From Ifrita kowaldi (Eukaryota; Chordata; Aves; Passeriformes; Cinclosomatidae): DNA of 64,000 nucleotides. Shown in pieces: positions 24,975 through 37,250 of the stretch (position 1 is its first letter; every line of letters begins with the position of its first letter). The stretch covers positions 480,774 through 544,773 of the forward strand of contig VZRS01010758.1 of assembly GCA_013398055.1 (NCBI GenBank), read 5' to 3'. The notes beneath the pieces are model-generated. The model was not told where the DNA came from. It did not search any database and saw nothing but the letters and a program-made list of their open reading frames with translations. The position numbers were made by a program, and so were the translations under genes.

Positions 24975-26430
24975 ATTTGGGTTGAAAGGGATTTCATGAA
25001 AGTACAACTCCCCACTCCAAAAAAAGACAACCCAGACGCTCAATGAATTTGTTAAGAGTCTTACCAAATTCTTAACAAATTAAGAGTGGAGGTACCATAG
25101 CCTTTTCTGATGGGGATCCCCATCATTTTTTATTTTCTTCCTAATCTTTCTGAATTTCTTTTGCTGCTGCTTTTTGTTGCCTTCTCGTCTCCTTTTAATA
25201 ATGACCTCCAAGAGGTCCTGCTCCAAATTCTCTATAAACTCCTTTTAGACAGTTGAAAACAACAACTAGAGTTGTGCCTCAAACTTCCCCTTCAGTCTTC
25301 TATTCTCTAGTCAATTGGTTTAGCCAATCCAGTCCTCAGATTTTTTTGCTCCCTTTTTAGCTTGGTGTTATGCAAAGCTGCTTTCTAGCCAGACAGCCCT
25401 CACTGTGTAGTGTTGCATGCAGTTGTTCCATCCTAACTGCAGCAATTTGCATTTGCCTTTGCTGAAGGCAAGGTTCCTCCAAGCCCATTTCTTCACCCTG
25501 TTGAGAGCACTCTGAAGAGCAGCCCTGGGCTCCAGCAAATCAACCACATCCCTCCAAAAGAGCAACACTGAGCAAACTTACTGAGATTGCTAGCAATAGA
25601 ATCATACAGGTTATTATGAAGGAGCTACATAGTATTGGTTCCAGTGCTGAGTCCTATGGAACTTCTAGGTCACCAGCAACTGGCAATCAGCTGACTTCAG
25701 ACCACAGTGACCCTAAGCCTTTGGGTCCAGCAGTCAAGCTTGTCTTCCAACTATTTCAGTCTGCCTAATCAGCATCTCATAAGTTTAGCCACCAAGGTAT
25801 TACCAAACTCTGAACTCCATGATTCTAATCTTGCTATTTACCTTCCTCACCACCACCCCACAGGTGGGTAGCTGGAACTACCTCTGACCTTCCCACTCGT
25901 CACCAGGTCCTCTTTACTGATGTGCAGCAGATCACCTTCTGTGACCAATGGGGCAGCACTTGCATTGAAACACATCCTCAACACATCCCAGAGTCCTCCT
26001 TGATTACGTGTGCCACACGATGCTACTCCATCCAGCAGAGGTTGACGGATCCAAGTTGCTCACAAGAAACAAGGTTTTCAATCAAGCTTCCTCCACTTCT
26101 CTAAAGGTTTCAGCCGATTCCTTTCTTCACTCAGTCTGTCGTAGATGTTTGCCAAGAAGAATTCATGTTGGACTCTCCTTTGATCTTGACCAGCTTGTTA
26201 CTCCTTCTAAAGCAAATCTGGATCTGCAAATTTAAGCCCCCATTGGAGCACAAGCCTTTCTTTCATCTTACCAGCTGGTACTTCCAAAAGAGCCTGCATT
26301 TCTCCACTACCACACACCATTTGTGTGAGCCATCCCACACTACATTTCTGTGCCCCCCAAAGAAGTGTTGTGATGGTAGCTAGACTTCATATTCCTTGTT
26401 GCTTCCTATGCAGTGTGTGTTTCTGTACAG
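24975..26430 (-). mobile_element. Long old CR1 LINE, antisense, with reverse-transcriptase remnants
   Basis: On the minus strand 25368-25568 translates to a peptide containing KWAWRNLAFSKGKCKLLQ and then LG, WNN and WLESSFA. This is recognisable as the region just after the reverse-transcriptase core of CR1 ORF2 (consensus of the type 'kWaernLmkFnkgKCkvLhLG'). The plus strand continues with degenerate antisense CR1 phrases such as 'gcaaacttactgagattg', 'ccagtgctgagtcctatgga', 'tcaccaggtcctctttactg' and 'tgagccatcccacacta'. Several indels and stops are present, so it is inactive. The first 400 bp (24975-25370) are very diverged and their assignment is weaker. Confidence 0.8.
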
Positions 26431-27631
26431 GTAGATGGGCAACCAGGGAAATCATGAAAGGTTTGCTGATAATTCTGCCATTTAAGGACTTCTCTTTGTG
26501 TTTCAGTCTTCATTTCCTGAAATGAATACTCTTTAAAATTGAAGATTAATTGAAAGTGGCGATATCCTAACCAAGGCTCAAACTAGTCTCCATAGATAAA
26601 CAAAAACGCATGCATGTGTAAGAGAACAATAACCCTACCACCTTCCAGCCAGGTTGCTCACTTTCCTTCACTCCTACAGTCAGAAAGAATACCTTGGACA
26701 ATGTGATTCCAACCCATGTTGGTGCAATGCTACTTGAACCTGGAAATTACCTGAAAGGACAGTTCTAAAAACTGGTCATGCAACTTAATCAAAGCTTTTT
26801 AGACAGCTATTCAAGCTTAAGATCATATGTGAAGCATTCTTCCCTGAGGATGATCCTCACATTAGGAAGACATTCATTTATGTTCATATTTTTGAAGAAC
26901 AGATCAGCAAAAACCACAGAACTCCAAAGGTGTACAAGATGCATGACTGCTCTTGTGATGAGCTACTGAAATTACAGAAAGACAACAACTATAGGTGGTT
27001 TAATTATGAAATGAGTTAAGGATGTATGTTACCCTTTTACCATATGTTCTAACAATGCTTCTTTTTCTACTTCTTCGTATCTCTGTGAAGCAGAATTTTC
27101 TGGAAAAGCTGTTGTTAAAAGCAAGTACAGTAACCTGCTGAGTACTGAGAATGAGCTACTTTTATGTCTGAAACTTCCCACTGCTCCTAAACAGATTTGT
27201 GACTCCAAGCAGACTCATCTATCTCATTAACAAGAAGTACTATTAGAGAAAGACAGAACCCTTTGAATTTAATTAAAATTCAAGCACATTTTGTCTGAAT
27301 GCCCATTTTTATATACGTTGTTACCTACAAAAGGAAGAGCATTATAAAGTTCTATCTATGCACTTGTTTACAGAGAAAGAATAATCAGCCAATATTTTGA
27401 GGGAGTGCTATGAAAATATTTAAATAGCAGGGGGAAAGGTACCAACTACTGAAATTTGTCAGCTCCTGCTTATACCTTATCTTTGTGTGCCATGGCCTAC
27501 TCCAAAAGTTACCCAGTGGAAAAGGATGCATCTTGCTACCATAACTTCAAAGTGATACTCAAATGTGTTATGCTGTAAAATAAAAACAGTTGAGATGCAG
27601 ACGAGCATGACAATCCACTGACAAATTTTTG
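26431..27631. other. Unassigned DNA
   Basis: No gene, RNA or recognisable repeat between the long CR1 and the next CR1 scrap. Confidence 0.5.
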
Positions 27632-27762
27632 AACGGTTTGTGTTGGAAGGGAGCTTTAAAAGTCATCTAGTCCAGCCTCCCCTCCTATGACCAGGGACAT
27701 CTTCAACCTGATCAGGTTGCTCAGAACCCCACCTAACCTGACCTTGAATCCCAACTCCTGCT
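27632..27762 (-). mobile_element. Short CR1 3'-end fragment, antisense
   Basis: The plus strand reads 'tgttggaagggagctttaaa', 'gtcatctagtccagcctccc', 'gatcaggttgctcagaaccc' and 'cctgaccttgaatcccaact', the reverse complement of a CR1 3' end. Truncated at about 130 bp. Confidence 0.88.
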
Positions 27763-28387
27763 AACATTATCATGCGATTGTAGGATGTACCAATTTAAAA
27801 GACTTAATCATAGAAACGTATTTTTAAGTAACCTTTCCATTTCAGATGACTACTTCACAGATGTTTTAGATAACTGGTGATCTTTTTAGACTGCTTGCAT
27901 AAGGTGATACACAAAGCCTAGCCACTGTAGGGTTTCTTTTAATTACATGTTCAATGGATATCACCAAACCTGTAATGCCATTTGAAAAGTAAAACTAACA
28001 AAAACATGTATTACCCAGAAAAGACCCAGAGAAAAAGAAAAAGCTGTTGGGGAGAGAGAATAGCAGAGGGAAACCTTAAGAGATTCCTTTAGTTACAGAA
28101 AACAAAGCAGAATAAGCGTAGACCTATAACAGAGTAAGTTTCAACTGTTCTTCATCTAAATTCCAAAATAATTCTACTGATACCACTGAAAGCACACTTA
28201 TCTTATTTCTCTTCCCCACAAAGTCAGTAAGGAGAGGGATTATCCAGAGAGGTTCACAGGACTTAAACTGCTAATAAAAAATTCTGCCCTCATGCTCACT
28301 GTCATACATTCAGTTTTGCACAATAACTGACAAACACAACAAGATTCAAATAAATATCCACTGAATTATAGATGTTCTATCCCTGAC
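27763..28387. other. Unassigned DNA ending at a poly-A tract
   Basis: No gene or repeat recognised. AATAAA at 28349-28354 stands 33 bp before the A run at 28388, discussed as a possible retrocopy end. Confidence 0.45.
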
Positions 28388-28408
28388 AAAAAAAAAAAAA
28401 AAAAAAAA
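28388..28408 (+). repeat. Poly-A run of 21
   Basis: An uninterrupted run of 21 A, followed by a GCATAAATAAAAAAG A-rich tail. It may be a simple homopolymer or the tail of a retrocopy. Confidence 0.95.
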
Positions 28409-28540
28409 GCATAAATAAAAAAGCGATCAAGCTGAACCCAGGAATAACTACTTCAGTGTCATAAGAGACCCTCTACTTCAGACAAAAACCCGTATTAGGA
28501 AGCCCATGCAGATGGTGAGTCTCTCCTGCAGCCTGAGTAT

Positions 28541-28935
28541 TACATATTACACTTGAAGATGAGCATTTTGAACCAATTTCCTGAGGCAAAGTCCACTAAC
28601 TTTTACTACTTCTTTGATGAAACAATATCAAAGGGGAGACATTTGTCTTGCTCCTGTTTTGAATTCAATTTCTTCAAATATTTTCTGTGCTATACAATCT
28701 CCAATGTGAGAAATTGCTGAGGAGACCCTGTGGTCATCCCTGCCCACCTGAGGTGGAGCAATTGTGAATTCCAAGAGGCACAGCTACCAAGTACACCCCA
28801 GGATAGCTTCTGGATGCACAGCTCCTGCAACCTGAGTACAGCCACTGGACTGCAATAAAGGTGACTCTACTTGAGTCTGAGAAACTAATTCTCCCTGACT
28901 CAGAGCTTCAGCCTTAGCAAGTGAAACAATAAAGC
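28541..28935 (+). mobile_element. Possible degenerate LTR relic
   Basis: A locally more GC-rich segment contains 'ggatgcacagctcctgcaac', then 'actggactgcaataaaggtg' and a second AATAAA in 'gaaacaataaagctaattt'. Poly-A signals after a CTCCTGCAACC-type phrase recall avian LTR 3' halves. No TG...CA ends or target-site duplication could be fixed, and it lies just left of the LTR at 29081. This is a weak call. Confidence 0.3.
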
Positions 28936-29080
28936 TAATTTCCTTTGAGCAAGTTGCTACTACGACACGATGGAAAAGAAAGACAGGGTGATACGACCAG
29001 CCCCATGTTTAATGACAAAGGTTCTGGACTGGATAACGTACATGTAACAGACTCACCCAACCTATTGCTAGCTCGGCTCC

Positions 29081-29649
29081 TGTGCCGGAACGCAAGGTGC
29101 TGCGATCTTCCAAAAGCATCTCGTAAGCCGCTTGGCAGGATCAGCCACACACACGCATGCACACACAAATGCATGGACAGCTTCAGTAATATGGGTCGAC
29201 AGCAAAAAGGCAGGAAGGGTCTCCGTACAGAGTTCCAAGGATGGAGGTTTATTACAGCCACACCACGAAGGAGTCAACAGGTGAAGACAAGAAACAATGG
29301 AGGGTCTAGGTTTAAGTATGGGAGCTGGCAAGCACCAGGGACCAATGATCTGAGGGCACAGGGGCGGTACACAGGCGGGACTGGGGAATGGGAGCCAGTG
29401 GGGAAGCTCTGGGGGAGTGGTGAGGGGCAGAGGCCAATGGGGGAACCTGGAGTGGAGAACTTTCCAGGGCATGGGACATATAAGGTAGCAAGGGGGCGGC
29501 CAATGGCCAACCAGGAACACAGAACTGGGATAGATTACCATAACAGAACAAAGCACTCTGGGAGAGGCATTTTTTCTCACCGTAACCTGCAGGAGTCTCT
29601 GGTACTAGGGATTGTCTTACTGAGAACTCTCTCTGTTCCTTGTATCACA
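29081..29649 (-). mobile_element. Second LTR of the same family as the 1.25-kb element, probably solo
   Basis: Read on the minus strand it starts TGTGATACAAGG and ends CCGGCACA. It aligns along its length with the first LTR: shared phrases include 'cccagttctg', 'cccccagagcttccc', 'cctgtgtaccgcccc', 'gacccttcctg', a GT-rich U5 and 'gcggctt'. The poly-A signal is AATAAA (29248-29253 on the plus strand as TTTATT); the TATA position carries a TACTTAAA-like variant (29311-29318). Flanks GGCTCC (29075-29080) and GGCTAA (29650-29655) may be a decayed 6-bp target-site duplication, agreeing at four positions. No internal region follows either end. Long open frames on both strands here reflect GC-rich, stop-poor LTR sequence. 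Confidence 0.85.
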
Positions 29650-30641
29650 GGCTAACTGGCTACCACACCACCTTGTCTCTGGAAGCATACGCTGCCCAGT
29701 CCCAAGCACTCCATCAGTTTACCTACCCAATGCATGCAAACTTCAGTGCCGACAAGCTCCAGGACTGCAGTCACACTACAGCTCGAAAATGGTGATGTGC
29801 TAAAGTCAGACCAACAAGGTCCCAGTGGTAGTACAGAACTGAGTGTTACAGAGATCCATTCCCAACTCAGAGGCCATACTCCAAGGGTCCAAGATGAAAA
29901 GGGCTGGAAGCCCAGCCTCAAAGCAGGTTAGTGCCTGACCAGGAAAAGCAGCAGCAGTGATGTCCCTGTAATTTATCAGGGTCCTACACCTTTGAGATCC
30001 AACAGTCCAGATCAGGTTCTGTCAAGACAGCAGACCCGGCATAAGTGATGAACCTCCCAAACATCATCCAGGCCACTTTCTCTTCTAGGTCAGACCAAGA
30101 GGCCATCTGAACCAGCAGAAAAGAGGTCATACTTGGAGAGGGAACGTAACAAATAAGGCAAGTATGGAACCATCTTTCTCAACTCTTACCTTCTGGCTTC
30201 CACTGAAGACCATTGCTTTCTTTTCACTGTAGGCACTCTTTCCATTAAATTCCACCCCAACAGAGTGCATTGGAAGCTATAAATACCAAAGCACAGCCAC
30301 AGTCGTCTTCTACCAGTTCCATGGCTAAAACCACCTTATTTTTATAGGAGTAACACCCTTCTAGTTCCCAAGGCACAATACTGAGCCTCACTTGTGCTGA
30401 CAACACCAATTCAGTACCACACTCCCATGAGCCATTGATTTGACAACTTACTGACATTCACATATTCGACAGAGGCTGACATTAACCTGTGATGCATAGC
30501 GTTCCAGATGGGACACCTTATTTCTGGGAGTTCATGAGTCTTTTTTCTAATGAGGAATATTGGCATTAAAGTTTCTCTCATAAGCTCAAGTATTGTATGC
30601 CAAGGAAAATACTATTTGTTTTCAGAAAAAGCAGGATCCTG
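29650..30641. other. Unassigned DNA right of the second LTR
   Basis: Slightly richer in GC than its surroundings up to about 30130, but no repeat family, splice pair or gene is recognised. Confidence 0.45.
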
Positions 30642-30800
30642 AGGAAAAGAAAAAAAAAAAAAAGAAAAGAAAAACCTAACCAAAACAGACCAAAACCCAA
30701 CATACAGCACACACGAACAAACACAACAGCAACAACAACAAAAAAACAACAAAAAAAACAAACAAAAAAACCCCCAACAACAACAACAAAAACCCCACCC
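30642..30800 (+). repeat. A-rich / CAA-rich low-complexity tract
   Basis: Poly-A runs grade into AAAAC, CAA and CAACAA repeats and CCCC blocks. It gives rise to spurious Lys/Asn/Gln-rich plus-strand and Phe/Cys/Val-rich minus-strand frames. Confidence 0.9.
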
Positions 30801-33800
30801 CACTTACAACCACCTAACAATTTTTACTGTTTAATTTATTTGGGAAGCAGAGGGAAAAAAATTGAAAATGACCAAACTTCATGGAAACTTAGTCCCTTAA
30901 GTCAGGGTCCCAGAAACTTGTTCAACTTTTGCTTGCAAACTTCAGAATTCAGAAACTTTGGGAGTTTTCCACTGCAGCAAAAGGCAGAGCTTTAAAAAAA
31001 CTGCAAGACTTTAATTAGACATTAAGTAAGATAGTCTTTTCCCAGCTCCATCCCCTAGGATATGTTCAAAGAAAGTTGCATTTGAACAATTTTCAGCACT
31101 GGTAAACAGCAGTCTGGGGAAAGAGCATTAACTTTCAAGACTTTTCTTCTACAATCTGACAAAATCAGGCAAGTTGGAAAACTCTACCAACCTATCTCTG
31201 AAATACACCACAACATCTTAATGAAAACAGTTTTGTGCTTGTATCTTTGATCTATGATCAAAGTTATCACCCCAGATGAATCTGAACCAAGCATTCAGGT
31301 ATTTCAAATGCTGAATGACAGGCCAACTGAGGATTAAAGGTCAGGCCAATAGCTTGAAATGTAGTAAAACCAGACAATGCTGAAGTACACTTAGATCTTC
31401 ACACAAATAGCCTTCAGGCTTGCTGTGAGTTTACTGAAAGCAAGACAGCATGATCTATTCAAGTTATGCTCCAGGCTGGATGCCTTAAGACAGGCTTGTG
31501 CTCATGACTATGGTATCAATTTGCTGCATGATCTCTTCTTTTGGATTCCACTGTATTTCAGTACTGACAGAGCAGATTTATTCTGCAGCTTTACATTACT
31601 ATCATGGGACTAATTCCCTATGGGATCTATATCATTTTACTTTGGGTTTCTTGTTGTCTGTCCAAAATGTTTTCGCCTGCTGACTTTTCATACAGCTGGA
31701 AACAAAGCTGAGGCTTCCTCAACAATCGTGGTTCCTCAGCGCCCATATAGGAAATTGTTACTGTTCACATAATAAATTCCCTGAGTACAGCATATCGATA
31801 GAGCCAAGAATGCTCTTTCTAATGATTTATTTAGCTGCTGACTTCAAGTTTCCCTTTCACGTAACAGCTTTTCTGTTATTTAATCAGAGATAAACAAGTT
31901 TCTGAAAGGCTCCTCCAGTTTAATACTGGGTAATCAGATAGCTAAAGCATTAAAAATAATTCATTAAGGATCACTCATGGTCTTACTCAACAGGTTTCGA
32001 TTGAGATTTCAAACCACCACAGCCTTTATACAGGCATGTTGGAGCAACTAAATCTAAGCAGTAACTTTGCGACCTGCCCAGAACCTCTCTTTTACAAATG
32101 CTTCTTGTGTTAACTCCTGCCTGCAATAACCTGTCTGCAACAAACCTCATTCAGCTACATGTGTAAACCAGTATTTCTCAGTACAATATCACAGGAAATA
32201 ATTTACAGTATTTCTACTCCTAGTATCACTTTCACACTATAGTAGGACTGTACTGACACTGCACAGATACTACTTCAAAATATAAGCATATTAACAAAAA
32301 TCACCCAGGTGCACACAAGAAAAAAAGGCAAAATAAGGTTATTTTTGCAACAATCCTATCATGAAATCAAAGTTTTTTCAGGTTTCCAGAGGGGGTGGAT
32401 ACTCACACCGCTGAAATTAAGGTGCTTACATAGGCAGCTAGTATCCTGTGGCTCCTCAATACTCAACAGAGAAGGAAAGCCTTCTCCAGGAACAAATTCA
32501 GAGCTGAGACCCAGTATGAGCACTTGTAGGAACAATTTCTTCTAGAAGTGAAGAAAACATAAAAGAAGCACAAGATAAACTATCTGACTGAGGGTTAGTG
32601 GTTCACACTGGAACATAGAGAAACAATAAAAATCCTTATTATATCATACTGTCTCTGAAGGCTGGCAGAGTTCAATGAACCAGAATTTCGATAGGACTGG
32701 ATTACTGCCTTCTCATATTCTTTGAGGAGTCTTGGTCTCAGCAATTCTGAATGATGGCCACTCGAAATAGATTTCATGGATATTTTGATGAGAAGAGAAA
32801 CAGAGGTCATATCTTCCGAGCATAGAAACAATAATGTTTATTTAGTGTTTGGCTTCTGTGGTTATGCAATTTAATTAACCTCATGGCAATACCAGCATGA
32901 TCTGTGGTAGAATATAAGATGAGACTTCAGTTGTCTCACTGATTTCAATTTTACTGTGAAATTTCAAAGCAGTGATTTGGAAAGTTGAACAGAAAGAATG
33001 CTATCATATTCTATGAGATTTCTGAACAATCCAAAAACTTACTGTGACTGACCTTCAATATGCGAACTACTGATCAACTATATTATTATACCAGTGCAAG
33101 TGATATCTTTTAATGTTACAAACATATAGATCGGCATTGTGAAATGGAAATAATGTGGGTTTTTGTCATCCAAGACTCAAGGGTCTCAAGGACTCAAGGA
33201 TTCATGGATGTCCATCACCTGGGTAGCTACTAATCTTATTCACAGTCCTGTATTTGTTTAGAGAGCAGATATCTTCAAGATAAACTACTTGGGTCCTTGA
33301 CTTCATTTTATGTAAATCATGAGATCGTAAGTATGAATTATGCATCTTGCAAGAGAGATGCTTTTATGACAGTTTGCACTATGAAGAGCAGTGGTAACAC
33401 AATTCACCTTGAGAACACCTGAAAGTGAGTCAGAGCATATGGCAAGTAATTTACTGTAAGTGGAAGATACAATGGAGATACTCCTGTGGAATGAAGATCT
33501 CATCTCCAGCCCTCTAGAATTTCAGACCTTTCTCAAACAAAAGACTTTATGATTTTCCGGTATTATTCAGAAGGTATAACACTTTCTAGATGAATTACAT
33601 TTTTCAGGAATTTGTAACAGTAGCATTCTGTCTAGCTCTTCGCCTTTTATTCTTAAAGGAAAAAAAAGTTAACTCTTTTAGTTGGAGGAAACAAAAATAT
33701 AAACTTTGACACTATTAGATTTTTTCAGCTAAGACAGTTGGTATGCTTTTGCTTAATCCTGGCCTGAAACAATTCTGCACCCAGCTATAACAAACACTTA

Positions 33801-33868
33801 AGATTCAGCTGGAATGCAGACCATGTAAGAATCCATAATCCTGGCTATAGCAATTAACGTCTCCTGAC
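30801..33868. other. Unassigned DNA
   Basis: No gene, RNA or interspersed repeat recognised. A short degenerate tandem of ACTCAAGG-like units is present at about 33174-33205. Confidence 0.5.
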
Positions 33869-34140
33869 ATCGGTTACAGCCGGAATGGCTTCATGAAGGG
33901 AAAGTCTTGCCTATGGAAATTGATTTCCTTTTATGGCAGGGGAACCCACCTAGTTGATCTAGGCAAGCCAGTAAATGCAATCCCTTTGGACTTCTGCAAA
34001 GCTTTTGATACACTCACAGTATCATTCTGGACAAGATGTCCAGCTCACAGCTGGATAACCGTGTTAGGCGATTGGGTGAGCAACTGGCTCACAGATTGAG
34101 CACAAAGAGTTCTAGTGAATGGTGTAACATCAGACTTTAC
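33869..34140 (+). mobile_element. CR1 LINE reverse-transcriptase relic, sense
   Basis: The plus strand at about 33890-34030 translates to a peptide with GKSCL, LISFYGRGTHLVDLGK and LDFCKAFDT. This matches the conserved reverse-transcriptase block of CR1 ORF2 (family pattern 'SCLtNLisFyd...lvDeGkavDvvyLDFsKAFDtv'). The following sequence keeps CR1 phrases (about 'ctggataaccgtgttaggcg' and 'gagcaactggctcacag') but is frameshifted. It is an isolated, inactive internal fragment that lacks the 3' end. Confidence 0.85.
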
Positions 34141-36589
34141 AAACTACAAAAGCTACACCAAACTTTCACGAAGCAGGACTCTTCCAAACATTTTCCTGAA
34201 AACTTGTGCGGTTTCTCCCTTGAGTAGGGACACCTGTTTCCCTGTTACTCCCAAGGGCTTACGTGTAGGAATCTGTGTACATTATCATTGCTTTGGTGGT
34301 GAGTTATATTCAACTCCTAATCAATACTATTTCTTTTGCTAGCTTTAATATAGGAACCTTGATATAGTGTACTGCTTTATGTCATACTGTAATCTACTTA
34401 GAGTTCTTTGGTTTTATACTGTGTAGTAAGTAATTCTGATTAAGATCTTTCATCTGTTATCTCTTGTCTGCTTAACATTCATTTTTATAAAGAGATCTGA
34501 TTTGCCATCATTACAACTTGCAGAGTGATTCCTTCATTTTAAGCGTGGTCAAGTTCTGAGGCTAAAGCAGGGCCTGTCTGAAGCTTCCACTCAACCCATG
34601 ACAGCTAGCCATTGAGATCAGATAAGCGATCTGCCTAATACCATGTGTTGGACACAGATAATGATGTGTTATGCTCTATTTCTTGTTTTAATTTTGTCTG
34701 TGGATTTTTAAGGCTGAACTTTTCTGTGAGTGAAGTGATTGCAAACATTTGCCTTAACCTTTCCCCTGCCCTCCTGCCCCCCAGATGTTCTTCAATGCTT
34801 GCTACGGATGAGCAACTGATTACTAACATTTCTTAAAGGAAAGGGTAAAAAAAGGTAAATGCAACCACAGAAGTGCCATAGTGGCCTGGAACTATTTTGG
34901 AAGGGAAATGGAACGTAGGACACAAAATTTTCTGTACTGTATTGTAGGAGTTTCTTTAGTTCAACCAAGGAATAATCAGAATATTGTAGTCTTTTTGGAT
35001 TAATTTGCAGTCCATGTGTGGTTATCTGTGACTGGATTTCAGTCAACAAGAAGAACAATTTCAGGAACAGAAGAACAAGTAAAGGACCTTAGACTAACTG
35101 TTCTTTGAGCAGCTAAACTAATTAGCCTGGTGTCTCCCACGTCCCTCACAAACCCCAGTTTTTCTTCATATTCCTGAGATCTGTCATTGTAACAGCCCGT
35201 ATCTGCCCAACATGCCCAGAGCCACACCAAGTTTACTTAGGTTTCTTGTTTCAGACTAGGCCAGTTGATATGCATTTGCTCAATTCTTGCCCAAAACACT
35301 CCTGCACGCAGCACCATCTATTCAAGTTTATTCCTACACTCCTCTAGGACTCTTGTTTCCTTTTCCCCCAGAGATGCATGGAGCTTCTTCTAACAACACA
35401 TACTGAAAATAAAGGTCATAAGAGCAAAAGTCTCCCTTCCTTCTTCACAGTGGGGGCATAAACATGAGTTTCTACTCCATGTCAACACCGATTTTCATGC
35501 AACCTCTAAAACTTTAAAATGTTTAAGATCTTGCTTTAAATTGGCAAAAAGATCCATTAGGTATTGGAGCATAGATAGAGATGGAGTAATGGTATATGCC
35601 TCATTTCCTTAAGTGGGCAGGCAACAGATTAGGTGAAAGGATGCATTTTACAGAAAATGTTTGTGTCACTCTGTGTGCCATCTAAAATTTTTGAATTTGT
35701 AACTTATCACCTAATGCACATTCATTTGAAAATGGCAGAAAGGGAAGAATGCAAATATAAAAAATACCCCAAAAATTTCTTGGGCATAGTGGTACACATC
35801 CCAACATTATGCAGCTAGTTTAAATAAATAAATAAAATTTGTAATATTTAGCTAGATAACAGCAATAAGATTACCAATGATATGCTTTGCCGCCTTGACA
35901 GTAAATCAACATAAAAGATTTTTAAAAATGTTTCCTGTCATGTAAATGAGCTAAAATGCTGCTTCCTGAATAATAAATATTTGGACTGTGCTGAGTTGCA
36001 GCAAGTCCCTATAAACAGAATATGCAGTTAACAATAGAGATAATGGAAAAGCTGACACTTCAAACACTTTTTTTATGTTGCATTGTTTTCTGAAAGACTA
36101 GAGTAAAACACTGTATGACACACTGCGGAGAAGTCCAAGGAAAGGACTCGGCATTTAAATTTCCCAACTGAATGACGTTTTTGACATTTCCCTTTAGAAA
36201 GTTCATGATGTACGGTAGTTTTTTGTTCTGCTTTTTGCTAGGAAAAAATGATCAGAATAATGATAGTAATTGGTAAACAGATGAGTGAGAAATCCCAGAA
36301 GCAATCTCATATTAAAAGGCCACACTAGGTGTTACTAAGGAATACTGCTCTATAACAATTTTGGTTGACTCATAGAGGGTTTTTTTGCTCTGCGTTGTTT
36401 GGAGGACTTTTTCTTCAAATAAAACTTTCCAGAAAGCAAGACAATACATTAAGAAGATCTCAACAGGTCATATAATGTCTGGTAAGATCAATCACTTCTG
36501 CTACAGACATCTACATAACTTCTCTAACCACAGCTTCCAGCAGCAGAGATCTCCACAACCCTCCCCGAGCATTAGGTGAGGTTACCTAT
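34141..36589. other. Unassigned AT-rich DNA
   Basis: No gene or repeat recognised. A non-repetitive block around 35850-36070 has features of a conserved non-coding element (see findings). Confidence 0.5.
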
Positions 36590-37250
36590 TTCACCCACTT
36601 TAAAAAAAGTAATTTCCTAACATCTAACCTGAATCTCTCTCAATGCAAATTAACTTTCCTCTTCTCCTGCTCTCAGTAGGCCTTCCCTCTGTTTTTTCTT
36701 ACCTCCTTGATTCTGCTGTTTATCCCATTTTTCTTTAAATTTGGTGGCCCAAACATGATATATCAGTTCTGCCAACATCCTATTATACATAACATAATGT
36801 AATGCTATTTATAAATTATTTCTAAATGGCAGAATTGTGTGGGTTTGTATTTAGTGTCGTATGCAATACAGTTACCCTAAGCTTTTCTTCGGTTTTGTCT
36901 AAGCAAGAATTCCTTCAAATTGCAATTGTGCAGCTAATTAGTCCAAAGGGTAGCACACTGCAGAAGTCCTTACTAAATTTCACCCAACTTTTTATAGACT
37001 ATTGCTCCAGCATGTTTATCCTAATTGTGTCCTCCAAATTTCTTGCTGCTTCCTCCTCATGGCAAGGTAAACAAGTATGCTGAGCAGACCCAAACTAAAT
37101 CCTCCAGAAACACATTCAGTCCCCTATTCAATAGCAGATGCTTCACACAATTAGTCTGCAGAGTTTCCTAACTACTGCCTGATTCAGTTTGCAGCTGTTT
37201 CATCTACCATGTATTTCTTTTTCTTGCTTAAAAGTGCAGCATGCCAAAAA
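36590..37250 (-). mobile_element. Ancient CR1 LINE fragment, antisense
   Basis: The plus strand keeps a diverged series of antisense CR1 phrases: 'taatttcctaacatctaacc', 'ttggtggcccaaacatgata', 'tagcacactgcagaagtcct', 'tactaaatttcacccaac' and 'attgtgtcctccaaatttct'. These resemble the older CR1 type shared with turtles and crocodilians ('gagcactctgcatttgtcc', 'attaaatttcatcc', 'cctgtcctccaaag') more than the young avian type. Many indels; boundaries approximate. Confidence 0.65.

Noticed and set aside
28945..29655. 236-codon plus-strand and 170-codon minus-strand open frames
   Set aside because: Both lie over the same GC-rich, stop-poor LTR and have no protein-family features; overlapping long frames on both strands point to composition, not coding.
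30578..30995. Lys/Thr-rich plus-strand and Phe/Val/Cys-rich minus-strand frames
   Set aside because: Both are translations of the A/CAA-rich low-complexity tract.
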